This document shows, piece after piece, positions 1 to 10,885 of a stretch of DNA of 64,000 nucleotides (position 1 is the stretch's first letter; each line of letters begins with the position of its first letter). A program made the position numbers and the translations under genes. Below the pieces are notes generated by a model. That model was not told the origin of the DNA. It saw only the letters and a list, made by a program, of their open reading frames with translations, and did not search any database. The stretch is from Polyporus tsugae (lineage: Eukaryota; Basidiomycota; Agaricomycetes; Polyporales; Polyporaceae), in contig JAHRBS010000010.1 in assembly GCA_024305745.1 (NCBI GenBank), positions 3,293,501 through 3,357,500 on the forward strand, written 5' to 3'.

Positions 1-9
1 TGGACTCAC

Positions 10-908
10 TTCTAACGACATTGAGTTGTACTGCGGCATCGCCGATATACTCTGGTATTGCAAGGTGGTCGTCGAGTTGATAGGGTCCTTCTCAGCAAAG
101 GCATTGAATGGCGGGTTCGCCGTTCCAGTCGTCACTGCGGTACCGCTGGCTGCGGCTGTGGTCGTTACGGAAGAAATGCATCGGAAAGTTGAGATACACA
201 ACACGAGGCTACCGGGTGTGAATACGCACCTGGTGTAGCGCCGAACGCGCCAGTCGCTGGCTTGTTCTGCCCAAAGAGACCCCCGGTACCGAATGCACCA
301 GTGCTTGTTGAAGGTTGCGCACCGAAGAGGTTTGTCCCTGTGCCTGTTGTGCCCGTGTTCGTCTGCCCGAATGCACCACCGGTACCACCTGTTCCCCCAA
401 ATGCCGAGGGCGTTCCTGTTGTGCCTCCTCCAAATGTTCCCGCCCCTCCTCCACCGAACGCACCAAACCCAGTGGCAGGTTTGGGCTGACCAAACAGATT
501 CCCGCCCGTGGACGCGGTGTTAGCCCCGAACGCACCTCCGCCTGTGAGAAACGAAGAAATGAGCGCGATCGACGCGGCGAGGAAGGATGAGAAACGGACC
601 ACCGAAGCCTGCGCCAGTGTTCGATGTGTTCGTTCCGAACATGGGGTTTGCCTGTGGGGGCTGCTGCTGCTGTTGTGGTTGTTGTGGTGGTTGTTGTTGT
701 GGCTGTCCGAACGCGTTGGTGGAGCCGAAAGCTGGTGAGAGGTGACAAAGATGATGGACAAGTTAAAAGGGCGCGCGAAATGAGTCGCACACAAACCCTT
801 ACCGCCACCGGACCCGAAAGCAGAGGGCTGTCCGAACGCAGAGGGCTGCGGTTGCTGGTTTTGCTGGGGCTGTCCCCACGTGGACTGCACGGCGCCAGAA
901 CCAAACAT
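10..908 (-). CDS. Nup98/Nup116-type FG nucleoporin, 5' part only
   Basis: This is the start of an FG-repeat nucleoporin of the central nuclear pore channel. ATG is at 908-906. Four exons join cleanly, with introns at about 802-732, 615-565 and 223-165. The protein is full of GAFG, GLFG and AFGQ repeats separated by Gly/Thr/Ser/Gln spacers, and exon 2 carries a Gln/Pro run encoded by CAA/CAG. Near the left edge a segment with the pattern NPPF...EKD...YQSISAMPQY...SLE matches the GLEBS motif, which in Nup98, Nup116 and relatives binds the mRNA export factor Gle2/Rae1. This separates it from FG nucleoporins lacking GLEBS. The last visible exon ends at position 10 with donor GTGAGT, so the rest, including any autoproteolytic domain, lies off the window. 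The gene is divergent from RPA135, with 229 bp between start codons. Family assignment is secure; which Nup98 paralogue is not. Confidence 0.85.
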
Positions 909-1137
909 TGTGAGAGCAGAGATCCTGTCAGCTCGTCCTCGTCGTGGTCTCTCCTCTCGTTGCCGCAGACGCCTCACCCTCGCTGCCTCCCCAATTTAAA
1001 GCGGAGCCCCAAACGCGGTCACGCCTCCTCCGGCCCTAGGCGCTCGATTTTTCCTCAAGCGCCGACCCTTCCCTTTCGCCGCAAGTTTCGCCAAGAGACC
1101 AGACGTCTCCCTCTTCCTCCCTCTCTTCCTCCTAGCC

Positions 1138-4100
1138 ATGCCCGACGGCTCTTCTCGCACACAAAATCCGGTCAAGAGCACGTTTAACACCCTTGAACGC
1201 GAGAAAAACTTCAAGAATCCACCAAAAGACGCCGCGGTAGTCCCGATCCTCAATGAATTTGTGACCCCACACATCGAGTCTTTCAACGCACTCTTTGACG
1301 ACTCTGGACTTCCTGCTGGAGATGGAGATGCGAAGGGCTTGCTTCACTTGGGCTTGGAAGACATCGGGAAGCGAGTGGTATTTGATGGAAAGGGGGACAT
1401 TGGCTCAGAAAGCGGGCAGAGAGGATGGGGAAACCGTCTATCCAGTGAGCTATGCTTCAATAAAATTAAACGCGGAACAATTGAATGCGTTATCAGTGTG
1501 GTATGAACAGGTCACCGTTGCTCGTCCCATGGTTCCTGAACGAGATAAGGATGCTGTAGAGAGGAGAGTGTTCCCAACCGAGGTGAGTATCACAGTATGT
1601 TCCATCCTGCTACATTATTCAATACCCCTCCAGGCTCGTGAACGATTAACGTCATACCGAGGACGCATGGTCGCCAAACTATGCTGGCAGGTCAATGACG
1701 GACCCGTTGAAGTAGAGATGAGAGATTGCGGTCTTCTACCAATCATGGTCCGGGTACGTATGTAATGATCCCCTCCATCCTTTCCTTCGCTAAATGTCGC
1801 TATTGCAGTCAGTGCGGTGTAACATCCGTGGTATGTCCTCTGCGGACCTTGTGAAGCGCCACGAGGAACCAGAAGAGTTCGGCGGGTACTTCATCATTAA
1901 CGGCAACGAACGTCTCATCCGATACCTCATCCTCCCCCGACGACATCATGTCATCTCCCTCGTCCGACCCTCCTTCGTCAACCGCGGCCCTTCATATACA
2001 CCCTACGCCGTCCAGGTCCGCTGTGTCCGTCCCGACCAGACTAGCGTGACGAACACCCTCCACTACCTCTCCAACGGTAGCGCGATGCTCCGTTTCTCCT
2101 GGCGAAAGCAGGAGTACGTGATCCCCATTATGCTTATCCTCAAGGCACTCCTGTCTGCATCAGACAAGGAGATCTTTGAGGGCGTCATGATGCAGGACTA
2201 CGAGGACACGTTTTTGTCCGACCGCGTCGAGTTACTCTTGAGGAGCTTCAAGATGTACAGCTTGTACACGGGCGACCAGTGCTTGCAGTACCTGGGTGAC
2301 AAGTTCCGTGTGGTGGTCAACATGCCCGAAGACTGGACTAACCAGGCCATTGGCGTGTGGCTAATCAACAAGGTTGTGCTCGTCCATCTGCAAACCCCAA
2401 GAGACAAGTTCCGCATGCTTCTGTGAGTCTTATTGGGACTATGGCTTGTGGGAGCATGTTTCAGCTAAACGTAATCTAGCTTTATGTTGAGGAAGCTATA
2501 TGCGCTTGTCTCGAAGTCATGTAGTGTTGACAACCCCGATTCACCTCAGCACCAGGAAGTCCTTCTGCCTGGCACGCTTTACGGTATGATCATTAAGGAG
2601 CGTCTGGAGGAAACCTTGAACAGCTTCCGCGAGGGAATCGCACTTGACGTCCGCAACTCGAATCCCGCCGTGGACTTCTTCGACAGTGTGTTTCTTCCTA
2701 CGCATACGCACACCATTCACATGCTGAAACTCTTTCCACAGAAAGATATATCAAGAAGGTCCTCAGTCGGACGAACTACGACATCGGTGCGAAAATGTCC
2801 AACTTCCTCGCGACCGGTAACCTGGTATCCCCAACGGGCCTCGATCTTCAGCAAGCTTCCGGCTTCACAATAGTCGCCGAGAAGCTCAACTGGATGCGCT
2901 ACATCAGCCACTTCCGGTCGATCCACCGTGGTGCCTTCTTCGCCGAGCTCAAGACGACCACCGTCCGCAAGCTTCTTCCCGAAGCATGGGGTACGCACTT
3001 CTCTTCCCTTCTCTCATTCCTGCCCCTGTCACCGTGCCTGTCCCTGCACCTTCAGGGACTCACCCGTAATGCTAACGCTAACCCGACACACCTTCTCAGG
3101 CTTCCTCTGCCCAGTACACACGCCCGATGGCTCGCCTTGCGGCCTCCTCAACCACCTCTCCCGTACATGTCGCATCGTCACCGCCCCGCCCGCCGTCTCA
3201 CACCTCCCCGCGCTCCTCGCCGCCCACGGCATGACACAGGCGTTCGCGCCGTCCGTCGACGGCCGGCGGAATCTCTGCGTCCAGCTCGACGGCCGCCTCA
3301 TCGGCTGGGCGCCGCCCGCGGTCTGCAAGCAGCTCGCGACGAGCCTCCGGATATGGAAGACGGAGGGCAAGCACAACGTGCCGCTCGACCTCGAGATCGG
3401 GCTCGTGCCCGTGTCGCAGGGGGGCCAATACCCCGGGATGTACTTGTTCGCGAGCCGGGCACGCATGATGCGGCCGGTGAAGTACCTCGCGAACGGGCGG
3501 GACGACCAGGTGGGCTCGTTCGAGCAGGTGTACATGGACATCGCGTGCACACCGGCGGAGATCGAGGACGAGGTGTCGACGCACGTGGAACATGCACCGA
3601 CGAACTTCCTCTCGATCCTCGCGAACCTGACGCCGTTCTCGGACTTCAACCAGGTACGCACGCTTCCCCTTCTTTCCACTCCCTGTACCGTGTGTGTATT
3701 TCCTGACCTGAAACGGCGTCGACAGAGTCCCCGAAACATTTACCAGTGTCAGGTACGTTTCCATGGAAGTTCAGAAGCCCCCTCCTTACAGGCTCTCATC
3801 GTTGTGTTTTGTTCTATTCCAGATGGGTAAACAAACGATGGGCACGCCCGCAACGGCCCTCCAGCATCGCACCGACAACAAGCTCTATCGGCTCCAGACC
3901 GGGCAGACGCCCGTCGTCCGCCCCGTGCTGCACAACACGTACGGCATGGACTCGTTCCCGAACGGCACGAACGCGATCGTCGCCGTCATCTCCTACACGG
4001 GCTACGACATGGAGGACGCGATGATCCTCAACAAGTCCGCGCACGAGCGCGGCTTCGGGTACGGCACCGTCTACAAGGCGTACACGGTCGACCTCCAGGA

Positions 4101-5615
4101 GCTCGCGGGCTCGCGGCGGCAGACGGCGGCGCCGACGTTGCACTTTGGCGTGGGCCCAGAGATCAGGATGGATGGCGAGCGGCAGAACCCCGCGGCGAAG
4201 TTCGTGGACGCGGACGGGCTACCGGTCCCGGGGACGAGGCTGAACCCCGGGGACCCCATTGCTGCGTATGTTGATGATACGACGGGGCGCACCAAATTTG
4301 TCAAGTACAAGGGCGACGAAGTTGCGTATGTCGATACCGTCCGTATGCTTGGTGAGAAGCCCTCTTCTCTTCACAACTAGCTTCTATCACGATGGGGACT
4401 CATACTCATCATCTCCATGCAGGTAGTGATGCAGGCGATCAGGAGCTGCAGAAGATCAACATGACCCTGCGCATCACCCGCGCGCCCGTCATCGGCGACA
4501 AGTTCTCGTCGCGGCACGGGCAAAAAGGTGTCTGCTCGCAAAAGTGGCCCGCAGTTGACATGCCGTTCACGGAGAGCGGTATGCAGCCCGATGTCATCAT
4601 CAACCCGCACGCGTTCCCCTCTCGTATGACGATTGGCATGTTGGTGGAGAGTATGGCTGGCAAGGCCGGCGCCATGCACGGCCTTGCGCAGGACGCGACG
4701 CCCTTCCAGTAAGTCCTCATCCCCGCAAATGGCAAACGCAAAGCGTAATTGGCGAGTTCGCCCCTGACGATCTTCCTTCCTTCTTTTCGCTTCCGCTCCA
4801 TTTGCGCATTTGACAGGTTCACTGAAGAAGACACTGCGATCGACTACTTTGGCGAACAACTGCTCGCTGCGGGGTACAACTACTATGGGAACGAACCAAT
4901 GTACTCGGGGATCACCGGGCAAGAGTTCGCGGCGGACATCTACATCGGCGTCGTCTACTACCAGCGCCTCCGCCACATGGTCCTCGACAAGTTCCAAGTG
5001 CGGACGACGGGTCCCGTCGATCCCGTCACCCGCCAGCCCGTCAAGGTATGTCAATTTCATTTTTCCCCGCATCTGCACCACCGGTGCACCAAGAGCGAAA
5101 ACGCAAACGCTCACCACGAATTCCGCTCCCTGCAGGGCCGCAAGCGCGCGGGCGGTATCCGTTTCGGGGAGATGGAGCGCGACGCGCTCATCGCCCACGG
5201 GACGGCGTTCCTCCTCCAGGACCGGCTCATGAACTGCTCCGACTACTCGACGGCGTGGGTGTGCAGGACGTGCGGCAGCCTGATCTCTCTCGGGTACGAC
5301 GACGTCAGCCTTGGGGAGATGGTCATCGGCTCTTCGGGCGCGCTCAAGCCCACGGGCCCGGGAGGCGAGTACTGCAGGGCGTGCCGTGCGGCAGGGGAGG
5401 AAGAGGCGACGCGTGCGCGGCAGGCGTTGGCGAACGGAGGGGCCCCGAGTGTCAACGGCCATGCGGACGTGCGCGTGCAAATACCCTCGCAGCATGTCCT
5501 GGGGCCGGCGTCGAAGGGCGGAGACATGGACGTCGTCGCCGTGCCTTATGTCTTCCGGTACCTCTGCGCCGAACTTGCGTCCATGGGCATCAAGGTGTCT
5601 CTGGAGGTCCAGTAA
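1138..5615 (+). CDS. RPA135: DNA-directed RNA polymerase I second-largest subunit (RPA135/RPA2)
   Basis: This is the beta-like catalytic-core subunit of nucleolar RNA polymerase I, which transcribes the 35S/45S pre-rRNA. Twelve exons (1138-1444, 1497-1582, 1634-1753, 1809-2422, 2480-2685, 2742-2990, 3100-3653, 3726-3752, 3823-4351, 4423-4708, 4817-5045, 5136-5615) join in frame to 1228 residues, close to the yeast length. Visible landmarks in order are [60 protein letters not shown], the Pol I-type [35 protein letters not shown], the hybrid-binding [26 protein letters not shown], and [19 protein letters not shown]-terminal CxxC...CxxC zinc site (CRTCGS and CRACRA) follows. Pol I identity rests on the Pol I-specific spacing and on the N-terminal ESFNALF and [11 protein letters not shown] region. 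Exon 8 is only 27 nt. No break was found. Confidence 0.97.
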
Positions 5616-6676
5616 CGTGGCACCGTTGCTTGTGCTTGTTTGAGCTCTTCATTCGATCTTGCTTTCGTTGCTCATAGACGATGTACAATACCATGATACC
5701 GGCCAGGACATGGACGCACCTGCAAAAAGTAGCCACAGTATCTCAACGTATCTAATAGCTTCATTTACGAGCTCAGTCTGACAACGGAAGAGCCTCAACT
5801 GTAAGGAGCATTGCATTACATCTCCAAGTGCCCAAACGTATGTGGCGAAACGAAACCGATCCCAGGGCTACTAAGTATACCAAGAAGTTTAAGTGGTTAG
5901 GTAAGAGGCATGCGCATGCGACTACCGGGGGAAGGCTATCCGTAAATTAAACAAACAGCATGGGTCGTTCAGCAAAGCACGCAGCTCTAGACCGCCGGTA
6001 GTAGACATAAGTATTGGGAATACGTACATACTTCCACTTCCATGAGAACATGTTTTCAACTGCGCATAAACGAATGTCCAAGATAGGCTTTGCCTATAGA
6101 CAAATACTAGTACTGATTCCCGTTCCGCCCGGAGCCGGGGTGTTTGAGTACTGAACGTAGCTCTCGGTATCGGGATTCCGTCAGGCGCTGTTAACAGGAC
6201 AAAGGGAGAGTTAAACACGGTTATGTTGGTGTCGAAGTGTTTCAGCGGAAGTACATTTCTTGAACGGGCTGGGCAAGCCTAGTGTATGTACACGGGAGAC
6301 CCCTTGCAAGCGACTGAGACATCCATGTTCCAGAGACCATCAAAGAAAAAAGTTCATTACAACGCTAGATATACTCTCTACAACGTGGCGGATCCAGATC
6401 CATGCAACAAATGAGCGAAGTTAACCAAGTATGATCGGGGGAGACGGTAGGTGAGAAGGGAACGAATGTGCAAAATCCCCCCCCCTAGGCTAGACTAGAC
6501 AGACAGGACTAGTGATTAGGGAAAAGGGGAGAGAGAGATGGTAGCATGCATAGTAGGTAGACACCGACACACAGCACTACACCACAACGCGCGAGGTAGG
6601 GAGAGACTTCAACAATGCCGACGACAACTACAGTGAGTGGGTGAGTGAGTGAGTGAGTGAGTGAGTAGGTGAATGC
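5616..6676. other. Convergent intergenic region between RPA135 and the histone-fold gene
   Basis: This stretch of about 1.06 kb holds the 3' flanks of two converging genes. It is visibly more AT-rich than the flanking exons and shows only short open frames with no recognisable protein. It includes a C-tract near 6478-6485 and a GTGA microsatellite at its right end. I see no RNA gene. Confidence 0.6.
6632..6670. repeat. GTGA tetranucleotide microsatellite
   Basis: About eight near-perfect GTGA units run across 6632-6670, just beyond the stop of the alternative C-terminal frame of the minus-strand gene. It is probably 3' flanking sequence and likely length-polymorphic. Confidence 0.85.
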
Positions 6677-6862
6677 TCAAGTCGGATCCAGACCGAGGCC
6701 CATCTGGTATATACGGTATAAGTTTACGATGTGCTGGTCCACGCTCGTCCTCGGGACGATGACCGACAGCCGGCGGTCGACAACGGGGCTACCGAGGACG
6801 CTGATGCGCTGGGTAGAGGGACCGGGGTCGGAAGAGGCACTAGTGGGAGCTGGAAACGGCAC
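6677..6862 (-). other. Possible alternative C-terminal exon of the histone-fold gene
   Basis: A second frame overlaps the stop at 6840 and continues for about 60 residues, including QRISVLGSPVVDRRLSVIVP and HIVNLYRIYQMGLGLDPT, before stopping at 6677. It looks more protein-like than random sequence and lies directly downstream in the same orientation. No convincing GT-AG intron connects it to the main frame; a very short intron or a single-base error would be needed. Confidence 0.4.
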
Positions 6863-9800
6863 TGGCGACCCGAAAGTTCTGGTTGTGCTGCTCGAGCTCC
6901 TCTGGTCCTGGCCCTCGCTCCGACTCTGGCTCTGGCAATGGCGCTGGAGCTGGGGATGGGGACCCGTTGGACCTGTGCTCCGCTCGCCTTGACTGTGAAG
7001 AAGAACGACGAGAAGACATCAACCCGTTCGCGTCAACGTCCCCGCCCCCGCCCAGAAACAGTGCCACTAACCCGCGCTCCACCTCCGCGTCCTCCGCGCC
7101 CCGCGCCGTGATCGCGTCCTCGAGCTTCGCCTTCGCCTTCGCCCCATCTCCTCCTTCTCCCGCTGCTACTACTGATGCCGCTGGGGCGGGGTCCTTCAGC
7201 GCGAAACCGCTCTTCACGAGGAACAGGTCCACGACCAGCCTGCACTCGTCCGCCGACGTCGCGGCCCCAAGCAGCCTCCTCATCTCCTCCGCGTCCCCGG
7301 GCGAGATCGTCGGCGCAGGCAGCTGGGGTGGCTGGGCCTGAGATGGCGTGACGGGGCTCCGCGACCCCGAGGGCGACACGTACCCGCTCTCTGCCTTGGG
7401 GTGGTACGGCTTACGGTCGGGCGATGTGACGCGCAGTGAGCCTTCGGACGTGTCGAGCTTGATGGGGTGCCCGTCCACGACCAGGGTACGACGTGCGGGG
7501 GGAGGGGAGCTCGATAGGTTGCTATCGTCATACACCCGTGCGATGCGGTGCCCGTTCACGTTCCCATTCGCACTGCCGTTGGTGGCGGGCCGGCTGTCCG
7601 TGAGGGAGTCATGGCGGGCCGAGCTCGTTGGGGATATAGCGTCGTCGAGCACGGGGACCGCCTTGCGTGTATTGCGGCGGCCGAGGCTCGGTGGCTGCGA
7701 CGACGGCGCAGCGTCCTCAGTCGACGTCGAGGACGTCGCCGAGACGGGCAGAGGCGTGGGCCGGATGTAGACGGACGGGCGGGGCGGGGGCGTCGCGACG
7801 ATCACACTGGGGTACGAACCGTTCATGCTGGGGTATGCGGCGCCGTTCACGTTGGGTATCGAGCGCTTCGACTGCAGGGAAGTGCTCTTGAACGATGGCG
7901 GGGGCGAGCTCGCGATGGCCATCTTCGAGTTTTTCCTAGACAGCGGCGTGCGCGGCGGCTCCTCCGACATCTTATAGCTCCCGTTCAGACTCTCCTTCGA
8001 TCCCCCGAGCGTGAGACGTGACATCATGCGCTGCAGCCGCCCCGAGCGGGTCCTCGACGACTCGAACGAGATGACGCTCGCGTTCGCGTTGGGGTTGAAC
8101 GCGGGCTCCTCGGGGGGACCAGCGTCGAGGAAGGCGACGAGGTCCTGTGTCGCCTTCGACATGTGGGGTTTACTACCCCCAGGCGTGCGCGGGGAATCTG
8201 TCGGGGACGCAGCCTTTATAGGGGCTCGCACCTCGATAAAGTCCTCCTCACCATCCAGGCCAGCCAGGACGTCGTCCAGATCCATCGACTCCAGGTTCAC
8301 CTGCTTCTTCCTCGTCTTTAGCGGCATCGACGTCGGCGGCGGGGCAGCGTTCTGCAAGCCCGGCCGCATAAGGTCCCTCGGGCCGTTCGAGGCCTTCCGC
8401 ACGATGCCATCCCTGTCTCGCGGGTGTGGCACGTTCGAAATGGAGATGGACCGCAAGCGCTGGTCGTTAGTGGGCCGGGTAGCAGTGGTGGTGGTCGCGG
8501 TGAACGACATGTTTCGCATCCTGGTAGACGACGACGAGTGGAGGGTGGGTGAGATGGTGGGGTGTGTAGGAGCGTTGCTGGAAGAGCCCGACTCCTCCTC
8601 GTCCTCGACGATGGAGTCCACGTGGCGGAGCGAGCGACCGTTCATTGCGCCACGGAGCTTGGACTCTGAAAGCGACGCACCGTCTTGGGGCTTGTCCGCG
8701 GCCCGTGTCCCTCTGCGGCCAAGCCGCTCCCGCTCGAAACGTTCCTGCTTGTAGACCTAAATGGTAGGCGGGATCGCATCCGACGCCCCAATCTGAGTGG
8801 CCCCGCCCAATCTGAGTAAACGATCGGTGCGCACCTCCATGCTCTTTAACCGGTCAGGCGTTAATGACACCTTCATGGTCGCGCCTGATCGCATGAGCTC
8901 GTCGAACTCTTGCTGGAGCTCGTCGTCGTCCTTTAAGGGGCCCCGTCAGGTCACGTCAGCACACCGTCACCGTCGTCGTCGCCAACACGAGACCGGAGAA
9001 ATGAGCGGGGGAACGGGGGAAAAGAGAACGCACCTCGAACTCGAGGCCATTCTCGCGGTTGATGCCATTTTCGGTCACTGATCGCGCTAGGGCGGAGTTC
9101 GCCGGGTCGTGGAGAAGCTTGTCGCTTGGGGTCCGGCTGTGGAAGATCTTGCTCCCCTTGGCCTTCTCCAGCGATGCCCCCCGAGACTCGCTTGAGCCGA
9201 CCGCGGTCGACTTCTGCGATTCAGTTGATAGGCGCGACCGTGCGGTCCCGGTTGCGGACGCAGTTCCCGCAACTGTCCCCGTTACCGTGGACGTTGATGG
9301 GGTGTGCGCGTGAGACGTAGATTCGCCGTTGAGAGGGGACGAGGATGTGCGCGAGACGATCGCCTTGTCCGTGCTCCGCGAAATGGACTTGCTCCTGCGC
9401 GGCCGCTGGGCCTGTGCCTTCGACAACGCCTCAATGTGGGCAAATACTGCATGCATATTGTCAGGGACGAGAAGACGGAGATGTGCGTCAGCCGGGTGGA
9501 ATCTCAAATGCACAGTGCCGCAGGGCGAGTATGCCACGCCACGAAGACGGTAATCACCTTTCATAACCTTGAACATCCCGTATATGGTGTTGTCCTCCCC
9601 GAGCGCAGTGAAGAGGTCCTGGACGGAGGCAAGTGTGCGGCCACTGTCGCGGGCGGCCACTCGGCTCACGTTCGAGAGAACATGTCTGGCAGGGGCAGAA
9701 GCGGACGACTGTTAACGCGCCAACGCATATATGAAGGTCTAAATAACGTACTCGCAGATTGCCCTGGAGAAGGCACAAGGGCGCCGGTGTGAGTTTCCGG

Positions 9801-10417
9801 GGGAGGACAGGTCCGTGGAATATAGAAATACACGCACTCAAGTATGGCCGTGAGATAGAGCGCAGCCGGGGCCAATAGCGCAGAGCTGGGCGGAGATGTC
9901 GATGACGCTCCGGCGGCCTCCACATGGTGCTGGAGGAGCTTCTCGGCCTCGGCGTCCTCATCGGAGTCGTTCATTGTCGAGTACGCTTCGCATTTGAGGC
10001 GGAGGAGCTGTTCGCGCGCGCGCGCGTGCACGGCCACGATAACTATGACCGTACGTCAGACAAACAGGCTCGCGTACTCACCTCAAACGACCACTGCAGG
10101 TCAAACGCTGGGGTGTCTCCATGGCGCGCAGACGAGGGGGAACGTGCGGAGCCTGTGCGGTCCCAGTACGCCTTGAGCTCGACCTCGGCCTCGAGCAGGG
10201 CCTCCTTGCCGAGACTGGTGGGAAGGACCTTGAGGAGCGCGGCTTTGAGCCTATCCGTGGCGAGCGAGCGGGCGGTGTTGAGTATGCTGTAGAGGACTTC
10301 ATCGAGGAGGACGTTAATAGCGTGCAGGGCATCGGGTCTGAGCTTGATGGGGCGGACGTCAGAGAGGATGACCTCGGCGGAGCGGGGGGATATATACGAG
10401 GGACACTGGACAGACAT
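6840..10417 (-). CDS. Large protein with histone-fold-like N-terminus and disordered Ser/Pro-rich body
   Basis: Five exons join in frame: 10417-10082, 10007-9838, 9685-9034, 8930-8835 and 8756-6840, giving about 1056 residues. Residues 8-80 (RPIKLRPDALHAINVLLDE, then NTARSLATDRLKAALLKVLP) form a compact helical block resembling one half of a histone fold. Residues about 155-210 (YLTAILEHVLSNVSRVAARD, then GRTLASVQDLFTALGEDNTIY) follow the alpha2-L2-alpha3 pattern of histone H2A. After MKGDYRLRG comes a long, low-complexity, Ser/Thr/Pro/Asn-rich region with many basic and phosphorylatable stretches, typical of intrinsic disorder. It contains two short ordered patches: DLVAFLDAGPPEEP, and EEMRRLLGAATSADECRL. 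I do not recognise a named family or function; chromatin or scaffold roles are only inference. The frame used here stops at 6840, but a coding-looking frame continues to 6677, so the C-terminus is uncertain. Confidence 0.8.
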
Positions 10418-10885
10418 GGCGGGAGGAGGTAGAGAGCTAGCCAGGGACTACTTAGTCACTAGTGCGTGGCAGGCAGTTAGAACATGGTCAAGCGCAAAGC
10501 GCAGACTGCAGACGGCGCGGGTCTGCGGCGAGGTGAGCCAGAGGCGCGGGTGCGGAGATGGGACAAGGCAGTCGACGTATGTCAGAGCGCGCGCAGAGGG
10601 TCTACCGACAAATCCGGCAACTCATCACGACCCTAGGCCTGCGAGATTCGCCAGGATTCGCCGTCCGGCGGGCAGCAGACACGCCCCGCTTGTGCACAGA
10701 AAGGCTATCATCACACGCAATAGATCGTATCACACACTACGCCTGATCGTTCCCACCTCCAATACATTCAACCCTCGCTAGCACTCACGCACGCCCCACT
10801 AAAAAGAAGTTGAAGCCCGTAGCCAAGCCAACCGCCCACGGTATCTCCCTTCAAGGAATTACATTGCACATATCGTACCCAAGTG
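10418..10885. other. Intergenic region upstream of the histone-fold gene
   Basis: These 468 bp separate the stop of the zinc-finger gene from the ATG of the histone-fold gene. Both are on the minus strand, so this holds one terminator region and one promoter. I see no TATA box, RNA gene or additional coding sequence. Confidence 0.5.

Noticed and set aside
4377..5495. 372-codon open frame on the minus strand
   Set aside because: It is the antisense shadow of RPA135 exons 10-12. High GC with strong third-position bias opens long antisense frames here, and the translation has no domain.
6478..6660. Possible telomere-like or satellite array
   Set aside because: Only one short GTGA microsatellite and a C-run; no telomere repeat unit and no extended array.
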